Assembly: GCA_910587205.1 (NCBI GenBank)
Contig: CAJULZ010000086.1
Span: forward strand, 1-12,818
Length of the DNA stretch: 12,818 nt
Direction of reading: 5' to 3'
Source: an uncultured Oscillospiraceae bacterium
Lineage (GTDB): Bacteria > Bacillota > Clostridia > Oscillospirales > Oscillospiraceae
Shown here: positions 6,431 to 12,618 of the stretch, piece by piece
How positions within the stretch are numbered: the first letter of the stretch is position 1
Layout: each line of letters starts with the position of its first letter
Notes under the pieces: generated by a model
Databases searched by the model: none
The model's input: only the letters and a program-made list of their open reading frames with translations
Told to the model about the DNA's origin: nothing
Program-made: the position numbers and the translations under genes

Positions 6431-7860
6431 CAGTCCTGTCCTCCCTTCGTCTGGCGGTCCAGCAGCCATGACCCCGCCTGGTCCTGCGTAATCTCCCTGG
6501 GGGACACACCCAGCTCCCGGGCCAGGAGATCCACCACCCGCGGCCCGCAGAAGCCCCCCTGACACCGGCCCATGCCAGCGTTTACCCGGCGCTTCACCCC
6601 GTCCACCGACACGGGGGGAATGGGTGAGTGGACTGCCTCCAAAATCTCCCCCTCGGTGACGGTCTCGCAGCGGCACACCACCCGGCCGAAGGCGGGCTCC
6701 CGCTCCACCAGGGCCGCCCGCGCCTCCGGCGTCAGCTCCTTGAACCGGGTGCGGCGGCGTTCACAGATGAATTCGTCCTTTTTCTCCAGGGCCAGCCCGT
6801 CCCGGGCCAGCAGCCGGGCCGCGTATTCCCCCACGGCGGGGGCGGCGGACAGCCCCGGCGAGCAGATGCCGGCCAGGTCAATGAAATGGGGGGCCGCCCG
6901 CTCCAGGATGAAGTCCCCCCGGCCGGTGGACGCCCGGACGCCCGCAAAGTTGCGGATGGATTCCCGGAAGTTGATGGAGGGCACCGACCTCTGGGCCGTC
7001 TCCCGCACGAAGCGCAGGCCTCCCCCGGTGGTGGAGGTGTCGTTCCCCTCCACCGGTTCGGAATTGGGGCCCACGATCAGGTTGCCGTGGACGGTGGGGG
7101 CCACCAGCACCCCCTTGCCCACCGCGCTGGGGCACTGGAAAATGACCCGGCCCACCCGGTCCCCCTCGCCCTTGTCCAGCAGGTAGTATTGGCCCCGGGC
7201 GGGGTTGATGTCAAATGCGTGGGGGGCGGCCAGGTCGTGGACCGCGGCGGCGTCCACCCCGGCGGCGTTGATCACAAACCGGGCCTGCAAATCCCCCCGG
7301 TTTGTGTGGACGTTCCAGCCGTCGCCGGTCCGCTCCATCCCGGTGACGGCGGTGCTGAGGTGCAGCTCCGCGCCGTTTCTCACCGCCGTCTCCGCCAGGG
7401 CCAGGCAGTACTCCCAGGGAGAACAGATGGCGGCGGAAGGGGCGTAGAGGGCGGCGGCCACCGCCCCGGACAGATTGGGTTCCAGCAGGCGGGTCTGGTC
7501 CCCATCCAGCAGCTCCAGGCCGGGCACGCCGTTTTCCACGCCCCGGCGGTACAGTTCTTCCAGGGCGGGCCGCTCCTCCGGGGAAAAGGCCAGCACCAGG
7601 GAACCGCAGGGGCGGTAGGGCACGTCCAGCCGACCGCACAGCTCCCGCGCCAGCTCCACCCCCCGGACGTTGAGCTTTGCCATGAGCGTGCCGGGCTCGG
7701 GGTCGTACCCCGCGTGGAGGATGGCCGAATTGGCCTTGGTGGAACCCAGGGCCACGTCGTTCTCCCGCTCTAAAACGCCCACCTTCAGCCGGTATTTCGA
7801 CAGCTCGAAGGCGGTGGCCGCGCCGGTGATCCCGCAGCCAATGATGAGTACATCGTACAT
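6430..7860 (-). CDS. GlpA-type FAD-dependent glycerol-3-phosphate dehydrogenase with C-terminal BFD-like [2Fe-2S] domain
   Basis: A 476-aa DAO-family flavoprotein, most likely oxidising glycerol-3-phosphate to dihydroxyacetone phosphate. The FAD-binding GCGITGAATAFEL lies at residues 8-20, followed by the family motif GSTKANSAILHAGYD (39-53) and GVRASTGRGDF (307-317). Near the end, CRC (396-398) and CxxxxC (433-438, CQGGFC) form a BFD-like iron-sulphur domain, as in E. coli GlpA and related dehydrogenases. ATG 7860 was chosen because GGGAGG lies 7 nt upstream; the upstream GTG at 7875 would place that ribosome site inside the gene. Substrate is inferred from neighbours (glpP, glpK). By itself the sequence would also fit the broader DAO/L-2-hydroxyglutarate-oxidase-like group. 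It ends by overlapping the next gene by one base. Confidence 0.9.
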   Translation of the reverse strand: MYDVLIIGCGITGAATAFELSKYRLKVGVLERENDVALGSTKANSAILHAGYDPEPGTLMAKLNVRGVELARELCGRLDVPYRPCGSLVLAFSPEERPALEELYRRGVENGVPGLELLDGDQTRLLEPNLSGAVAAALYAPSAAICSPWEYCLALAETAVRNGAELHLSTAVTGMERTGDGWNVHTNRGDLQARFVINAAGVDAAAVHDLAAPHAFDINPARGQYYLLDKGEGDRVGRVIFQCPSAVGKGVLVAPTVHGNLIVGPNSEPVEGNDTSTTGGGLRFVRETAQRSVPSINFRESIRNFAGVRASTGRGDFILERAAPHFIDLAGICSPGLSAAPAVGEYAARLLARDGLALEKKDEFICERRRTRFKELTPEARAALVEREPAFGRVVCRCETVTEGEILEAVHSPIPPVSVDGVKRRVNAGMGRCQGGFCGPRVVDLLARELGVSPREITQDQAGSWLLDRQTKGGQD

Positions 7861-7908
7861 AAAATGACCTCCCACTTGGAAAAATCACGAGCTTGCGTTT
7901 GGAACCCC

Positions 7909-8475
7909 TCACATCCGCCATACCCCGGGGTTGGTGGTGGACACCGCCACCGCCCCGGCGCTGAGGGCGGCGGTAACGTCCTCCTTGTCGGCAATCAGCC
8001 CCCCGGCGATGACGGGCTTGCCGGTAAGCTGCCCCACCCGGCGGATGATCTTGGGCATCAGGCCGGGGAGCACCTCAATGAGATCGGCGTCCTGGGGCCG
8101 CTGGCGCTGGATGTTGTCCAGGGCCATGGAGTCCAGGAGGAAAAACCGCTGTATGCTCACCAGGCCCAGCTCCCGCCCCCGGCGGGTGAGGGCCGCCTTG
8201 GTGGAGATGATGCCGTCCGCCTCGGTCTGCCGGGCGATGAAGTCGGCGGACACCTCCCGGGCGGCCAGGCCGTCCACCAGGTCCAGGTGGACAAACACCC
8301 GCTTGCCCGCCGCGCGGGCCCGGGCGACCGTGTCCGGTATGGTGAGCAGGTCGCCGCTGAGCAGGAACAGGACGGACACGTCGCTGTCCAGGGCGGCGGC
8401 CAGGCCGTCCGAGCCCTTTACGGCGGCGATTACCGGCCCCGCGGCCAGCAGGTCCAGAAGCTGATTTCGATCCAT
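7909..8475 (-). CDS. glpP: Glycerol-responsive antiterminator GlpP
   Basis: A 188-aa cytoplasmic RNA-binding regulator. In Bacillus subtilis GlpP with glycerol-3-phosphate prevents termination in glp leader RNAs. The characteristic barrel-like motifs are all present: PVIAAVK (14-20), FVHLDLVDGL (61-70), DGIISTK (87-93), RFFLLDS (110-116), IEVLPGLMPK (133-142), PVIAGGLI (154-161) and AVSTTNPGVW (177-186). Length is the family norm. The ATG at 8475 has only a distant AAAGGTGG about 13 nt upstream, so translation may be modest. It is the first gene after a leader containing an intrinsic terminator, and the GlpA-like gene follows after 48 nt without a terminator. GlpP therefore probably controls its own operon from that leader. 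Confidence 0.95.
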   Translation of the reverse strand: MDRNQLLDLLAAGPVIAAVKGSDGLAAALDSDVSVLFLLSGDLLTIPDTVARARAAGKRVFVHLDLVDGLAAREVSADFIARQTEADGIISTKAALTRRGRELGLVSIQRFFLLDSMALDNIQRQRPQDADLIEVLPGLMPKIIRRVGQLTGKPVIAGGLIADKEDVTAALSAGAVAVSTTNPGVWRM

Positions 8476-8504
8476 GTTTTAAGACGCACCACCTTTCGAG
8501 GGAC

Positions 8505-8544
8505 AAAAAAGAGCGCAAAACAGCCAGGTAGGGCTGCTCTGCGC
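8505..8544 (-). terminator. Leader terminator upstream of glpP, likely GlpP-controlled
   Basis: On the minus strand GCGCAGAGCAGCC (8544-8532) pairs over 13 bp, with two G-U pairs, with GGCTGTTTTGCGC (8525-8513) around a 6-nt loop. TC and then TTTTTT follow (8510-8505). The hairpin lies between a promoter and the glpP start (8475), about 26 nt after the expected transcription start. This is the position expected of a glycerol-3-phosphate/GlpP antitermination target. Confidence 0.85.
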
Positions 8545-8577
8545 GTCTCAAACTCTGCACAAATATCAGATAGCTTT

Positions 8578-8606
8578 ATCATAGCAGGGGTTGGAGGAAA
8601 AAGCAA
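8578..8606 (-). promoter_or_regulatory. glp operon promoter
   Basis: On the minus strand TTGCTT (8606-8601) is followed after 17 nt by TATGAT (8583-8578). The -10 is preceded by TGC, an extended -10 feature. The start is expected near 8571, upstream of the leader terminator. The weak -35 leaves room for an activator or catabolite control, but no clear cre site was seen. Confidence 0.7.
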
Positions 8607-8695
8607 GCCGGGAAACGCTGGTTTTTACATTTTGGAAGGGCTTACAAAAAGCGGAAACGGCATTTAGCAAATTTCGACAAATTTTAAAAAGCGGA

Positions 8696-8724
8696 TTGAC
8701 AAAAAACTGTGGGGCTGGTATGCT
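8696..8724 (+). promoter_or_regulatory. Promoter of the hydrolase/membrane fusion gene
   Basis: Perfect TTGACA (8696-8701), a 17-nt spacer and TATGCT (8719-8724), with TGG before the -10. Transcription starts near 8731 and gives a leader of about 157 nt. It is divergent from the glp promoter about 90 bp away. Confidence 0.85.
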
Positions 8725-8773
8725 GAAAATAATCTAAGCGTGAAAATGAAATATTTGCGCATGAGTATTGAGA

Positions 8774-8809
8774 AGGGCGTGGCAGTCAAAGAGACTGTTG
8801 CGCTTTTTT
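8774..8809 (+). terminator. Terminator-like hairpin (possible attenuator) in the hydrolase leader
   Basis: GCGTGGCAGTC (8777-8787) pairs with GACTGTTGCGC (8793-8803) over 11 bp, three of them wobble or G-U, around an AAAGA loop. TTTTTT follows at 8804-8809. It lies about 45 nt after the expected start of transcription and about 78 nt before the ATG at 8888. A read-through mechanism is needed if it works as a terminator. No known riboswitch was recognised in the short RNA upstream of it. Confidence 0.65.
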
Positions 8810-8887
8810 GCTTGAAAGGAGGACGGCAGGAGAAACAGAGCATCGCGGCAGGCTGAATTTCTGAGATGGAGAAAGGGGTCAATTATC

Positions 8888-10729
8888 ATGACAAATATTA
8901 AAAAATCAACACGGATTCTGTGCCTGGCACTGGCAATCCTGCTGGTGAGCTGCATCGGTGCCAGCGTCATACAGACCAACTTTGGCAGCGTCACCATCAA
9001 AGATCTGCGCTGGGAGACAGAATCGGGCCATCAGATGAGCGCGCTGCTGCTTGTCCCTGATACCGCTACGGCGGATAATCCCGCGCCCGCCATCGTGTGC
9101 AGCCACGGTTGGTTTAATACTCGAGAGATGCAGGATTTGAACTACGTGGAGTATGCCCGCCGGGGCTTTGTGGTCATGGCCATTGATATGTATGGTCACG
9201 GCAATTCGGAGGATGTTACCAATGGCAGTTGGTGGAAGCCCGAGAACAATGCCAACGGAATGTACGATGCGGTGAAGCTCATGGCCGCCTTGCCCTATGT
9301 GGACGCGTCCCGCATCGGTGTCACCGGCCACTCCAACGGCGCTCTGGCCAGCCGCACGGCCGTCATGCTGGACAACAGTGCGGACACCCCGCTCATCGCC
9401 GCCGCTCTGCTGGTCTCCAATGACGCGGTGTACACCGACAGCGAGACTGGGGAATATGTCAACATCTTTAGAAATCGCGACGCGGGCATTGTGGCCTGCC
9501 AGTACGACGAATTTTTCCACCGCGTCCCCAGGGGCGACGGCTCCTATACCCCACCGCGGGAGTTCATTCACCAAAGTACCGCCCAATCCTTCCTATACTA
9601 TGGCTCCGACCCCTCCGGCCAGCCTGAGCGGGCCCCCTACACCATGTACCATGAAGATGTAGACGGCCAGGACGCTATCCGCGCCATCTACAATCCGCCT
9701 ATGATCCACCCCTGGGCCCACTTCTCCGGCGGCGTGGTGGCCAGCAGTGTTGAGTTTTTCGATGCCGCCCTGGACGCGCCCAATATGCTGCCTGGAAACA
9801 ACCAGATATGGCAGTGGAAAGCGGTGTTCAACACCCTGGGCATTGTGGGCTTCTTCATGTTTATGGTAGGGCTCGCCCTGCGCCTGGTAGATACCGATTT
9901 CTTCGCCGATCTCAAAGCGGACAAAGCCCCCATTCCCGCCGTGCTTGTCAATAAGAGGGGTAAGGTCTGGCTGTGGGTTAGCCTGATCGTGGGTGTTGTA
10001 TTCTCTATGGTCATGTTCATCTTCTCCAATGTGATTGGAATGATGACCCAGACCAGCTTCTTCCCCCAGCAGCCGCCGCTGGGCATCGGCATCTGGAGCG
10101 CCCTATGCGGCCTTCTGTCCCTGCTGTCCATGATCCTGTCTTACCACTTCTACGGCAAGAAGGAGGGGATGATAGACCTGAAGGCAGCGGGCGTGAAAAT
10201 GACCAGCAAAAAGCTTATCAAGACCATTTTCCTGGGTATTATCGTAGCAGCCGCCACCTACTTTACCGTATTCGCGGCCGATTTCTTCTTCAAAACCGAC
10301 TTCCGCATTTGGTGCCTGACCTTTAAGGCCTTCAGCGTTGATAAGCTTCTCATTGCCGCGCGGTATCTACCCTTCTTCCTGATTTACTATGTACTCAACT
10401 CCGTGGCCAACAACTGCTTCAACTATGTGAAGATGGGCAAGCACGAGTGGGTCAATACCCTAGTACTTGCAATCTTCAATGCCCTGTCTCCAGCCATCCT
10501 CATCGCCTGGATGTATATCCCCTTCTTCATCTCCGGCTATCACCCCCTGGAGGGGCTGGGCGGCACCATTCTGGGTATCTGGCTGTTCCCCATTGTGGTG
10601 ATTCTGCCGCTGTTCGCAGTGCTCTCCCGCATTCTCTACAAGGCCACCAAGAATCCCTATCTGGCCGGCATTATCATGGCAATCATTGTCACCATCATGA
10701 GCTGCACCAACACCCTTACTGTGGCCTGA
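8888..10729 (+). CDS. Alpha/beta hydrolase fused to a polytopic membrane domain
   Basis: A 613-aa protein of unknown substrate. Residues 10-28 form a hydrophobic signal or anchor segment; LVSC at 19-22 also fits a lipobox. Residues 35-300 are an alpha/beta hydrolase, predicted extracytoplasmic. They contain an oxyanion-type CSHGWF (71-76), nucleophile elbow GHSNG with Ser149, candidate acid Asp207 (ACQYDEFF) and candidate His278 (HPWAHFS). Residues 312-608 contain about eight hydrophobic spans (near 312-334, 359-384, 399-420, 445-466, 488-508, 521-550, 558-584, 590-608), some charged at their ends. ATG 8888 has AAAGGGG 9 nt upstream. It is monocistronic and visibly less GC-rich than its neighbours, which may indicate transfer. 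Esterase, acyltransferase or peptidase activity are all possible. The hydrolase call is firm; the role of the membrane part is not known. Confidence 0.88.
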   Translation: MTNIKKSTRILCLALAILLVSCIGASVIQTNFGSVTIKDLRWETESGHQMSALLLVPDTATADNPAPAIVCSHGWFNTREMQDLNYVEYARRGFVVMAIDMYGHGNSEDVTNGSWWKPENNANGMYDAVKLMAALPYVDASRIGVTGHSNGALASRTAVMLDNSADTPLIAAALLVSNDAVYTDSETGEYVNIFRNRDAGIVACQYDEFFHRVPRGDGSYTPPREFIHQSTAQSFLYYGSDPSGQPERAPYTMYHEDVDGQDAIRAIYNPPMIHPWAHFSGGVVASSVEFFDAALDAPNMLPGNNQIWQWKAVFNTLGIVGFFMFMVGLALRLVDTDFFADLKADKAPIPAVLVNKRGKVWLWVSLIVGVVFSMVMFIFSNVIGMMTQTSFFPQQPPLGIGIWSALCGLLSLLSMILSYHFYGKKEGMIDLKAAGVKMTSKKLIKTIFLGIIVAAATYFTVFAADFFFKTDFRIWCLTFKAFSVDKLLIAARYLPFFLIYYVLNSVANNCFNYVKMGKHEWVNTLVLAIFNALSPAILIAWMYIPFFISGYHPLEGLGGTILGIWLFPIVVILPLFAVLSRILYKATKNPYLAGIIMAIIVTIMSCTNTLTVA

Positions 10730-10752
10730 CGGCCAGACGGATCGAAAAGCAC

Positions 10753-10786
10753 AAGGGCCGGGCCTCCGATGGAAGCCCGGCCCTTT
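10753..10786. terminator. Bidirectional terminator between convergent genes
   Basis: AAGGGCCGGGC (10753-10763) pairs with GCCCGGCCCTT (10775-10785) over 11 bp around an 11-nt loop that can itself form TCC/GGA. The T runs are short on both strands. It lies between the convergent hydrolase fusion and uraA stop codons. Confidence 0.75.
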
Positions 10787-10804
10787 GACGTGGATTACAC
10801 TTTT

Positions 10805-12163
10805 TTAATACCGTCCGAAATCCGCAGAGCGCCCGTCGGTCACGTCGGAACCGAATTCGTAATCCTTCCCCGGCAGAATCGCGTTCAGCACAATCCCCGC
10901 GATGGCGGCGATGGCCAGGGAGGTCAGGGTGACGGCCGTGCCGCCCACATTGAAGGTCAGCCCGCCGGAGAAGCCCAGGCCGCACACCAGGATGACCGCG
11001 GCGATGATGAGGTTGCGGGAGTTGGTGAAGTCCACCCGGTTTTCCACCACGTTGCGCACGCCGATGGCGGAGATCATACCGTAGAGCATGAAGCTGATGC
11101 CGCCCACGATGGCGGTGGGCATGGAGCCGATGAGCTCGCTCATCTTAGGGATGAAGCCCAGGATCACGGCGTAGATGGCGGCCAGCCGGATCACCTGGGG
11201 GTCGTACACCCGGGAGAGCACCAGCACGCCGGTGTTCTCGCCGTAGGTGGTGTTGGCGGGGCCGCCGAACATGGCGGACAGGGAGGTGGCGATGCCGTCG
11301 CCGATGAGGGTGCGGTGCAGGCCGGGCTCCTCGATGAAGTTCTCCCCCACGGTGGCGGAGATGGCGGACATGTCGCCGATGTGCTCCATCATAGCGGCGA
11401 TGGCGATGGGGGCCATAACCAGGATGGCGGACAGGTCAAACTTGGCGAGCTGGAAGGGGGGCAGGCCCACGATGCCCGCCTCGGCCACCGCCTGGAAGTT
11501 CAGGATGGCGGAGCCGTCCGCGTTGGTCATGCCGCAGGCGTTCATAATGATGGCGGCCACGTAGGCGATCACTACGCCCAGCAGGATGGGGATAATCTTC
11601 AGCATCCCCTTGCCCCAGATGCTGAACACCACAATCACCGCCAGGGCGATGAGGGCCAGGGGCCAGCACTGGGCGGCGTTGGTCACGGCGGAGGGGGCCA
11701 GGTTCAGGCCGATGCAGATGATGATGGGCCCGGTGACCACAGGGGGCAGGAAGCGCATCACCTTGTGCACGCCCACCACCTTCACCAGCAGGGCCAGCGC
11801 CAGGTACAGCAGGCCGGCCACCACGATGCCGCCGCAGGCGTATTGCAGCTTTTCCGCCGCAGCCATGCCGGCGAACTTGCCGGAGTCCAGCTTGGACACG
11901 GCCTCGAAGCCGCCCAGGAAAGCGAAGGAGGAACCCAGGAAGGCGGGCACCTTCAGCTTGGCGCACAGATGGAAGAACAGGGTGCCGATGCCGGCGAAGA
12001 ACAGGGTGGTCTGGACGGACAGGGGCAGGCCGTACTGGCTGCTGACGATGATGGGCACCAGGATGGTGGCCCCGAACATGGCGAACATGTGCTGGAGGCC
12101 CAGGATCAGCATCTTGGGCACGCCCAGGGTGCGGGCGTCGCGGACGGGTTCTTGGTTGTTCAT
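10805..12163 (-). CDS. uraA: Uracil permease, NCS2 (UraA) family
   Basis: A 452-aa inner-membrane proton-coupled nucleobase transporter with about 14 hydrophobic segments and the usual family length. It begins with the NCS2 signature GLQHMFAMFGATILVP (22-37). It carries the substrate-site segment MMEHIGDMSA with Glu260 and His261, and TTYGENTGV with Glu309; these match the Glu241 and Glu290 positions of E. coli UraA. A uracil rather than xanthine or uric-acid substrate is therefore favoured. ATG 12163 has AAGGGAG about 9 nt upstream. The gene is transcribed alone, from a promoter at 12348-12376, through a leader that contains a small ORF and an intrinsic terminator, which suggests pyrimidine-controlled read-through. 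It converges on the hydrolase gene with a shared terminator hairpin between them. Confidence 0.95.
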   Translation of the reverse strand: MNNQEPVRDARTLGVPKMLILGLQHMFAMFGATILVPIIVSSQYGLPLSVQTTLFFAGIGTLFFHLCAKLKVPAFLGSSFAFLGGFEAVSKLDSGKFAGMAAAEKLQYACGGIVVAGLLYLALALLVKVVGVHKVMRFLPPVVTGPIIICIGLNLAPSAVTNAAQCWPLALIALAVIVVFSIWGKGMLKIIPILLGVVIAYVAAIIMNACGMTNADGSAILNFQAVAEAGIVGLPPFQLAKFDLSAILVMAPIAIAAMMEHIGDMSAISATVGENFIEEPGLHRTLIGDGIATSLSAMFGGPANTTYGENTGVLVLSRVYDPQVIRLAAIYAVILGFIPKMSELIGSMPTAIVGGISFMLYGMISAIGVRNVVENRVDFTNSRNLIIAAVILVCGLGFSGGLTFNVGGTAVTLTSLAIAAIAGIVLNAILPGKDYEFGSDVTDGRSADFGRY

Positions 12164-12208
12164 ACTCTACACTCTCCCTTTCACTTATCTTGCTACGTAC
12201 CGACGCGC

Positions 12209-12244
12209 AAAAAAAGAGACAACCACCGGAATACGGCGATTGCC
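12209..12244 (-). terminator. Attenuator terminator in the uraA leader
   Basis: On the minus strand GGCAATCGCCG (12244-12234) pairs with CGGTGGTTGTC (12228-12218) over 11 bp with three G-U pairs and a 5-nt loop. It is followed by TC and TTTTTTT (12215-12209). It begins 3 nt after the stop codon of the leader ORF and ends 45 nt before the uraA start. A ribosome finishing the leader ORF would cover the 5' arm. Confidence 0.85.
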
Positions 12245-12247
12245 TTT

Positions 12248-12319
12248 TTATAAATGGAAATGGAAAGGATACGCCCCAAGCGCAGGCGTTTTGAAAAACA
12301 GCGGCGTAAGCTGGCGCAT
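12248..12319 (-). CDS. Leader peptide ORF upstream of uraA, 23 aa
   Basis: On the minus strand AGGAGGGG (12333-12326) lies 6 nt before ATG 12319, the best ribosome site in this stretch and better than that of uraA itself. The product begins MRQLTPLFFKTPALGAYP and ends FHFHL, with TAA at 12250-12248. No known domain is expected at this length. It starts about 20 nt after the predicted transcription start and stops 3 nt before the terminator stem. Its last third is encoded by a run rich in U (CCTTTCCATTTCCATTTAT). This matches the layout of the E. coli pyrBI leader, where translation coupled to UTP-limited transcription prevents termination. The peptide itself probably has no function; the act of translating it would be the control. 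Confidence 0.65.
   Translation of the reverse strand: MRQLTPLFFKTPALGAYPFHFHL
12271..12289 (-). promoter_or_regulatory. Possible transcription-pause hairpin in the uraA leader
   Basis: On the minus strand ACGCC (12289-12285) pairs with GGCGT (12275-12271) around a 9-nt loop. It lies immediately before the U-rich stretch of the leader ORF. In pyrBI a hairpin at this position promotes UTP-sensitive pausing. The stem is only 5 bp, so support is moderate. Confidence 0.35.
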
Positions 12320-12347
12320 ATCGTTCCCCTCCTTTTGCGTTCGCTCC

Positions 12348-12376
12348 ATGATACCAGAAGCGGACGGGCTTTGCAA
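12348..12376 (-). promoter_or_regulatory. uraA promoter
   Basis: On the minus strand TTGCAA (12376-12371) is followed after exactly 17 nt by TATCAT (12353-12348), with TGG just before the -10. Transcription is expected to start near 12341, about 22 nt before the leader ORF. Confidence 0.75.
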
Positions 12377-12448
12377 GACTGAATTGTGCACAAAAACCGG
12401 ACCGCCCGCCGCGGAGAATTTTGGAAAGGAGCGCGCGGCCCGTTGAAA

Positions 12449-12618
12449 TACGAGAATTCCCCACCCCAAAGGGGATGGGGAATTCTCGCAATACTTTAGG
12501 CAGGGAGCCGATGGTCCCCCTCTCCCTGGGATACGCGAAGTATCCCCATCCCACAGGGGTGGGGGATGTTTTACAGCACTTTGGACAGAAAGTCGATGGT
12601 CCTCTGTTCCCTGGGGTG
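12449..12618 (-). repeat. Degenerate 85-bp tandem duplication of the ABC-ATPase 3' end
   Basis: On the minus strand, bases 12618-12534 (last 15 codons, stop and downstream hairpin region) and 12533-12449 align without gaps. They are about two-thirds identical by eye, and most differences are transitions. The gene tail HPREQRTIDFLSKVL is echoed as YPRERGTIGSLPKVL in the second copy, which is in another frame and is not expressed as a protein. Both copies carry a CCCCAxCCC...GGGG hairpin core. Confidence 0.7.
12451..12488 (-). terminator. Large hairpin ending the ABC transporter unit
   Basis: CGAGAATTCCCCA pairs over 13 bp with TGGGGAATTCTCG. A further CCCC/GGGG stem follows across one bulged A, with an AAA loop on the plus strand. 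TATTT follows on the minus strand, a weak T run. A smaller imperfect hairpin occurs in the first repeat copy just after the gene's stop codon (about 12543-12568). Confidence 0.65.

Noticed and set aside
6431..6676. N-terminal extension of the FAD/NAD oxidoreductase frame
   Set aside because: It lies inside the GlpA-like gene in another frame. The FAD motif begins right after the Met at 6430, which has a good ribosome site.
6628..7773. 381-aa plus-strand frame opposite the GlpA-like gene
   Set aside because: Antisense shadow with a G/P/H/Q-rich product and no recognisable motif or convincing ribosome site.
8746..8856. 36-codon ORF in the leader of the hydrolase gene (MKYLRMSIEKG start)
   Set aside because: The ATG is only about 15 nt after the predicted transcription start and has no Shine-Dalgarno. 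It may be chance, although translating it would melt the leader hairpin.
10769..12253. 494-aa plus-strand frame opposite uraA
   Set aside because: Product is dominated by G, H, D and Q. It runs through the uraA coding strand and its terminators and is a composition artefact.
12248..12469. 73-aa extended version of the uraA leader ORF
   Set aside because: The extension crosses the predicted promoter and has no ribosome site. Only the 23-codon version starts after transcription begins and after AGGAGGGG.
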